From an uncultured Halioglobus sp. (lineage in GTDB: Bacteria > Pseudomonadota > Gammaproteobacteria > Pseudomonadales > Halieaceae), in assembly GCA_905480565.1 (NCBI GenBank), contig CAJQQW010000368.1, positions 1 through 10,243 on the forward strand: a stretch of DNA of 10,243 bases. The letters run 5' to 3'. Of the stretch, positions 6,291 through 10,243 are shown one piece after another; the first letter of the stretch is position 1; every line of letters starts with the position of its first letter. A model generated the notes under the pieces. That model had not been told where the DNA came from and searched no databases. It saw only the letters and a list, made by a program, of their open reading frames with translations. The position numbers were made by a program, and so were the translations under genes.

Positions 6291-9056
6291 ATGCGCAATG
6301 CGGTTGCAGCTTGTCTATTGCTTTTACTGGTGGCTTGTGACTCTCGACTAGGTAGCGACGAGTACATGGCGCGAGCAAAGGACTACCTCGCTCAATCAGA
6401 CGCCGCATCTGCCACTATTGAGTTACAAAATGCACTCCAGCAGGACCCCTCCCTCGGTGAGGCGCGTTGGTTGCTTGGTAAAATCTTTCTGGGTAGTGGC
6501 AACCTCGATTTGGCGGCACATGAGTTCAGGCGGGCGGAGACTCTTGGTTGGCCGTTAGATGATATTCGTCCCGCCATGGCGCGTTTATATCTCGCGCAGG
6601 GCGATTACGACGGGGTTCTTGCTCTTGAAAAGGAGGGGCTTGACGCCGCCGCGGCAGCCACGCTGCTTTCCAGTCAGGCGTTGGCAGCCAATGCGCAAGG
6701 GAAAGAGGTTGAGGCGAATGAGCTGCTGGAGCAGGCTCGCGCGACAGATCCCGACTCCGAGGCGTTTAACCTGGCGGGCGCCTCCATATCTATGAACCAG
6801 GGAGAATATGAGCAGGCACTTTCCCTTGTTGAGATTGTACTGAAAAAAGAAAACAGGAACGAACTTGCCTGGCGTTTGAAAGGACAGGCGCTCATGCGGC
6901 TTCAGCGTTACGAAGAAGCCCGTGCAGCATTGGATCAATCTATCGAGCTTTCCAACTTCGCTTACGCCGACCGGGTCGCACGTGCGCTACTCAATATCCG
7001 TGTGGAAAATTATGAGGCGGCGCAAGAGGATGCGACCATCCTGCTGGAAATGGCGCCCCGGGGTGCTGCTGCGAATTATATTAACGGTGTACTTTTGTTT
7101 CAGGCCGGCGACTTTCTTGGCGCGTCCAGTGCCCTGCGTGATGCTGAAACACTGTCTGAGCAGTTTCCGATTATTCCCTATTATCTCGCGATCTCCTATT
7201 TGATTGAGGGTAACGAGGCATTGTCACAGACCTACGCACGCAAGTTTTATGAATTAGCTCCGGAGAGTGGGGCCGGTCGGAAGTTGTTCGCCATCACGCT
7301 TATGCAGGTGGGCAATATGAAGGATGCACGAGACATTATACGACCAGTTGTAGAGAATTCGCCGAATGATCTTGCAGCCCTGAATATTATGGGGAATGCT
7401 TATTTGATGGATGATAACGTCTACGCTGGTATGGTGTTGTATGATCGCATCGCTGAAGTGAACCCGGATTGGGCGATTGTGCCTTTGCGTAATGAAGCTT
7501 CGTTAGTGTTTCGCGATTTTGGCGGCGAAGAGGCCGTCAGGCCGGCGGACGATTTAGATAGCGAAATAAATTTCCCACAAGATGACATTCTCAAAATACG
7601 GCAGTCTCTGTCGGACGAAGACTATGCCGCTGCGGTTGAACTAGCCAAGTCATACCAGTTTCGCGATCTTGAACAGCTATCACCTGTACACTTACTCGGC
7701 AGGGTCTATATGGCAGGGGGGGACAATGAAAAGGCCCGTGAAATATTTAGCAATGCTTTGGCTCGCAGTCCCGGAGATTCCTTCTCTAATCAGAATCTGG
7801 CTAAGATAGCGCTGGAAAGTGAAGACGCCGCTTCCGTTCGAGCGTATTACGAGGACATTCTGAAGCATAACAAGAATGATTTCTCCGCCTTGATGCAGGT
7901 GGCGGCGCTGGATTCAGCTGAGGGGAATATTTTGGCGATGGTGACAGGCCTTAAGCGTGCTATCAAAGCTCATCCAGATACAGTGGAACCTCGTCTTAAC
8001 CTGGCCCGACATTATTTGGCTTCCGGGAATGCAGCGCGAGTTGAAGGGTTGTTCTCTCCCCTGAGCAGCGCCAGACAGCGTAAGCCCGCCGTACTGGAGG
8101 TGCGGGGTCTCGCGCGGCTGCAGCAGGGGCGATATGCGGGTGCTGTCGAGCAGTTCGAGCAACTGGTGGAATTGAGTCCTGGCTCCGCTAGGCTGCATTA
8201 CCTGGTTGCTATAGCTGCCAGCGGTGCCGGTGATGGAGACTTGAGCAAAAAGGAACTGTTGCAGGCCGTGGAGGTGGATCCGGACTACTTGCCCGCATTG
8301 ACGGCGCTTGCCCGTATAGCCTATCGCGAGAAAAAGACGGAGGAATTTACCGAATATGTTGACACACTCGTTAAGCTGGCACCGGAGTTACCCGATACCA
8401 TTATGTTGCAGGCCCTGAAAGCTCGAGCTTCGGGTGACTCCGTCTTAGCGCTGGCATTATTCAAGCAGGCTTATGAACTTGCGCCTACATCCGAGACAGC
8501 AATGGAGCTGGCGAGATACTATAAGGCGCTGGGGCGTAATGACGATGCGGTGGCGTTGATGCAGGATTGGATTAAGGACAATCCCAGGGATGAGAGTGTA
8601 CAAGGTGCCCTTGCCAGCCATTTTCAGGCAACGGGTGATACGGCGTCCGCGATTTTTCATTATCAAAGAGTGCTGGCCATCAACCCGAATAACTTTGTTG
8701 CCCTGAATAATCTGGCATGGAATATGCGGGACGTAAATATTCTTCGGGCAATGTCTTTTATCGAGAGGGCTGTAGCACTGTCTCCGAACCCGGCGGTACT
8801 CGACACCCAAGCCTACTTGCAACATCTGGCTGGAGACAATGTGGCCGCGCGATACACCATTCGACAAGCGCTTTTAGGTGCGCCAGATGAGCCGTCAATG
8901 CGCTACCACAGTGCAATGATTGATGCGGCGCTGGGTGACAAGTCAGCCGCCCTCGATACGCTTACCGACCTGACTGCGGAGAACGCTGAGTCGTTTCCGG
9001 AGCGGGCCGAGGCGCTTGAGCTACTGCAGTCCCTGCAGTCCGAGGTACGTCAGTAG
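6291..9056 (+). CDS. prsT: TPR-repeat lipoprotein of the PEP-CTERM-associated PrsT type
   Basis: This 921-residue exported lipoprotein is built almost wholly of tetratricopeptide-like helical repeats. Residues 1-16 are a lipoprotein signal peptide with lipobox LVAC, so C16 should carry the lipid. The next residue is Asp, the classical Lol-avoidance signal, suggesting retention in the inner membrane facing the periplasm. The mature N-terminus, the length and the C-terminal part (NNLAW at 806-810, then the PAVLDT and FPERAEAL segments) match the PrsT family. That family usually accompanies exosortase/PEP-CTERM and exopolysaccharide export genes, where its exact role is unknown. Start ATG 6291 is chosen over 6273 and 6168 because GGAG lies 7 bases before it and the signal peptide follows at once. 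No exosortase, PrsK/PrsR or polysaccharide gene is visible here, so it is an orphan in this window. A general TPR scaffold function is the alternative. Confidence 0.82.
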   Translation: MRNAVAACLLLLLVACDSRLGSDEYMARAKDYLAQSDAASATIELQNALQQDPSLGEARWLLGKIFLGSGNLDLAAHEFRRAETLGWPLDDIRPAMARLYLAQGDYDGVLALEKEGLDAAAAATLLSSQALAANAQGKEVEANELLEQARATDPDSEAFNLAGASISMNQGEYEQALSLVEIVLKKENRNELAWRLKGQALMRLQRYEEARAALDQSIELSNFAYADRVARALLNIRVENYEAAQEDATILLEMAPRGAAANYINGVLLFQAGDFLGASSALRDAETLSEQFPIIPYYLAISYLIEGNEALSQTYARKFYELAPESGAGRKLFAITLMQVGNMKDARDIIRPVVENSPNDLAALNIMGNAYLMDDNVYAGMVLYDRIAEVNPDWAIVPLRNEASLVFRDFGGEEAVRPADDLDSEINFPQDDILKIRQSLSDEDYAAAVELAKSYQFRDLEQLSPVHLLGRVYMAGGDNEKAREIFSNALARSPGDSFSNQNLAKIALESEDAASVRAYYEDILKHNKNDFSALMQVAALDSAEGNILAMVTGLKRAIKAHPDTVEPRLNLARHYLASGNAARVEGLFSPLSSARQRKPAVLEVRGLARLQQGRYAGAVEQFEQLVELSPGSARLHYLVAIAASGAGDGDLSKKELLQAVEVDPDYLPALTALARIAYREKKTEEFTEYVDTLVKLAPELPDTIMLQALKARASGDSVLALALFKQAYELAPTSETAMELARYYKALGRNDDAVALMQDWIKDNPRDESVQGALASHFQATGDTASAIFHYQRVLAINPNNFVALNNLAWNMRDVNILRAMSFIERAVALSPNPAVLDTQAYLQHLAGDNVAARYTIRQALLGAPDEPSMRYHSAMIDAALGDKSAALDTLTDLTAENAESFPERAEALELLQSLQSEVRQ

Positions 9057-10243
9057 GCGCCTATGACACCGTTACCGAGCAGGCGCTCGATCTCTTCATC
9101 GCTGTAACCCACTTCCCTGAGTACCTCGGCGCTGTGTTCACCCAGCCGGGGAGGGTGGCGGTAGAGGCCAGCCGGAGTTTCTGACAAATGCCCAGGGTAA
9201 CGTACATAGCGCATGGTGCCGGCGTCGGGATGATCTGCATCGAAAATGGTGCGATTGTGCTTTGCTTGTGGGTCCTCTGCGAATTCTCTGATAGTTTTCA
9301 CAGGACCAAAGGGTACGCCTGCCTCGTCCAGACGCTCCAGCAGAGCGTCAGTTGTGAAGTTTTTCATGACATCTGCAATGGCATCGAGCCATGGGCCGAA
9401 GTCATTGACTCTTTCGCCAACGTTCCGCATACCCTCACGATCCAGCAGCTCGGTACATTCCAGTGCATTGCACAGACCTTCAAAATGGTTGTCTTGCAGG
9501 GCCATACCTACCACATAGCCGTCGGCCGTCTCAAATGTGCGCAGCACAGCCAGTGGAGCTGGATCCTGCATCTCGTTTGGCACAAAACTGTCCACGGGGA
9601 TCATGTCAGGAAGCGAGTTGAGTGCCCAGGCATCGATCATCGGTACATCCACGCGTTGGCCCTTACCTGTCCCGCCCGAGCAGTCACGAGCATAGAGAGC
9701 GGCCATAGCGACACCGGCAGCGGTAGTGGCGGTGGTCTTGTCCACGATGGCAGACTGGATTAGTTGGGGCTTGCCGCCAAACGGCATGCCCTGAATATGC
9801 ATCATGCCCACCAGTCCTTGCGCTATTGGGTCGTAGGCTGGCTTGTGAGCATAGGGGCCAGTGGGCCCGAAGCCCGTGATTGAGACGAAGACCAGACGCT
9901 CATTTAGCTTGCACAAATTTTCGTAGCCTATACCGAGCCGTTCCAGCACACCGCTGCGAAAATTTTCAACCAATATGTCAGCATCCTGCACAAGCTTACG
10001 AATAATTTCGATGCCGGCCGGATTTTTCATGTCTATCGACAGGCTGCGCTTGTTGCGGTTCATTTGCGAATAGAAGCCGCTCAGGTCGGCTTTCTGGGGC
10101 GGTGTCATCCAGCGCGCGACTTCTCCATGCAGAGGCTCGATTTTGACTACGTCAGCGCCCAGATCTCCCAGTTGCTGTGAACACAGCGGCCCGGTAATCA
10201 TAGAGGTGATATCAATGACGCGAATACCCTTGAGTGGGCCAAT
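9050..10243 (-). CDS. Class III CoA-transferase (CaiB/BaiF/Frc family), second copy, 5' end outside window
   Basis: This is a second formyl-CoA-transferase-fold protein. The frame stays open to the right edge, and the residues before the internal ATG at 10201 (GPLKGIRVIDIT) are the conserved family N-terminus, so the true start is just beyond the window. Of 397 visible codons, the catalytic aspartate is visible residue 168 (IVDKTTA). NRNKRSLSIDMKNP, ENFRSGVLERLG and SITGFGPTGP are further family segments. The C-terminus is complete. It is only distantly similar to the copy at 4265-5431, so it is not a recent duplicate and probably serves another acid. Its last 7 bases overlap the end of the convergent TPR lipoprotein gene. 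Whether it belongs to the same pathway as the other transferases is unclear, since the lipoprotein gene lies between. Confidence 0.93.
   Translation of the reverse strand: MGPLKGIRVIDITSMITGPLCSQQLGDLGADVVKIEPLHGEVARWMTPPQKADLSGFYSQMNRNKRSLSIDMKNPAGIEIIRKLVQDADILVENFRSGVLERLGIGYENLCKLNERLVFVSITGFGPTGPYAHKPAYDPIAQGLVGMMHIQGMPFGGKPQLIQSAIVDKTTATTAAGVAMAALYARDCSGGTGKGQRVDVPMIDAWALNSLPDMIPVDSFVPNEMQDPAPLAVLRTFETADGYVVGMALQDNHFEGLCNALECTELLDREGMRNVGERVNDFGPWLDAIADVMKNFTTDALLERLDEAGVPFGPVKTIREFAEDPQAKHNRTIFDADHPDAGTMRYVRYPGHLSETPAGLYRHPPRLGEHSAEVLREVGYSDEEIERLLGNGVIGAY

Noticed and set aside
9188..9763. A 191-codon open frame on + opposite the second class III CoA-transferase
   Set aside because: Antisense to a strongly conserved gene including its catalytic aspartate; no own domain signals.

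Overview
The window looks like a chromosomal catabolic region of a free-living Gram-negative proteobacterium. Base composition is moderate-to-high GC. Good Shine-Dalgarno sites precede several genes, and the encoded set is dominated by acyl-CoA metabolism plus one lipoprotein of the PEP-CTERM/exosortase-associated PrsT type. A marine gammaproteobacterium is my guess. It rests on general style and the PrsT-like gene, not on a marker gene.

Layout from left to right. (1) The 3' part of an acyl-CoA synthetase/AMP-ligase on + (2-1327, start outside the window). (2) Convergent to it on -, a pair of small three-helix membrane proteins (1383-1760 and 1779-2165) that share a layout and may be diverged paralogues. 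(3) A 206-base gap with a run of eight C, a tandem 7-base repeat and a short palindrome. (4) A tight minus-strand operon read from 5431 down to 2372: class III CoA-transferase (CaiB/BaiF), class I acetyl-CoA hydrolase/CoA-transferase, and a PaaG-like enoyl-CoA hydratase/isomerase that stops about 60 residues early. (5) A divergent + gene at 5602-5967 for a limonene-1,2-epoxide-hydrolase-like enzyme with all five known catalytic residues. (6) A 323-base intergenic stretch with a repeat-like hairpin. (7) A 921-residue TPR lipoprotein of the PrsT type (6291-9056, +). (8) A second class III CoA-transferase on -, overlapping the lipoprotein gene tail to tail by 7 bases and running off the right edge.

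Taken together, the CoA ligase, two class III CoA-transferases, the class I CoA-transferase, the crotonase-fold enzyme and the epoxide hydrolase suggest uptake and CoA-dependent breakdown of an organic acid or a terpenoid- or ring-derived substrate that passes through an epoxide or unsaturated intermediate. The substrate cannot be read from the sequence. No RNA genes, CRISPR arrays, transposases or phage genes were seen.
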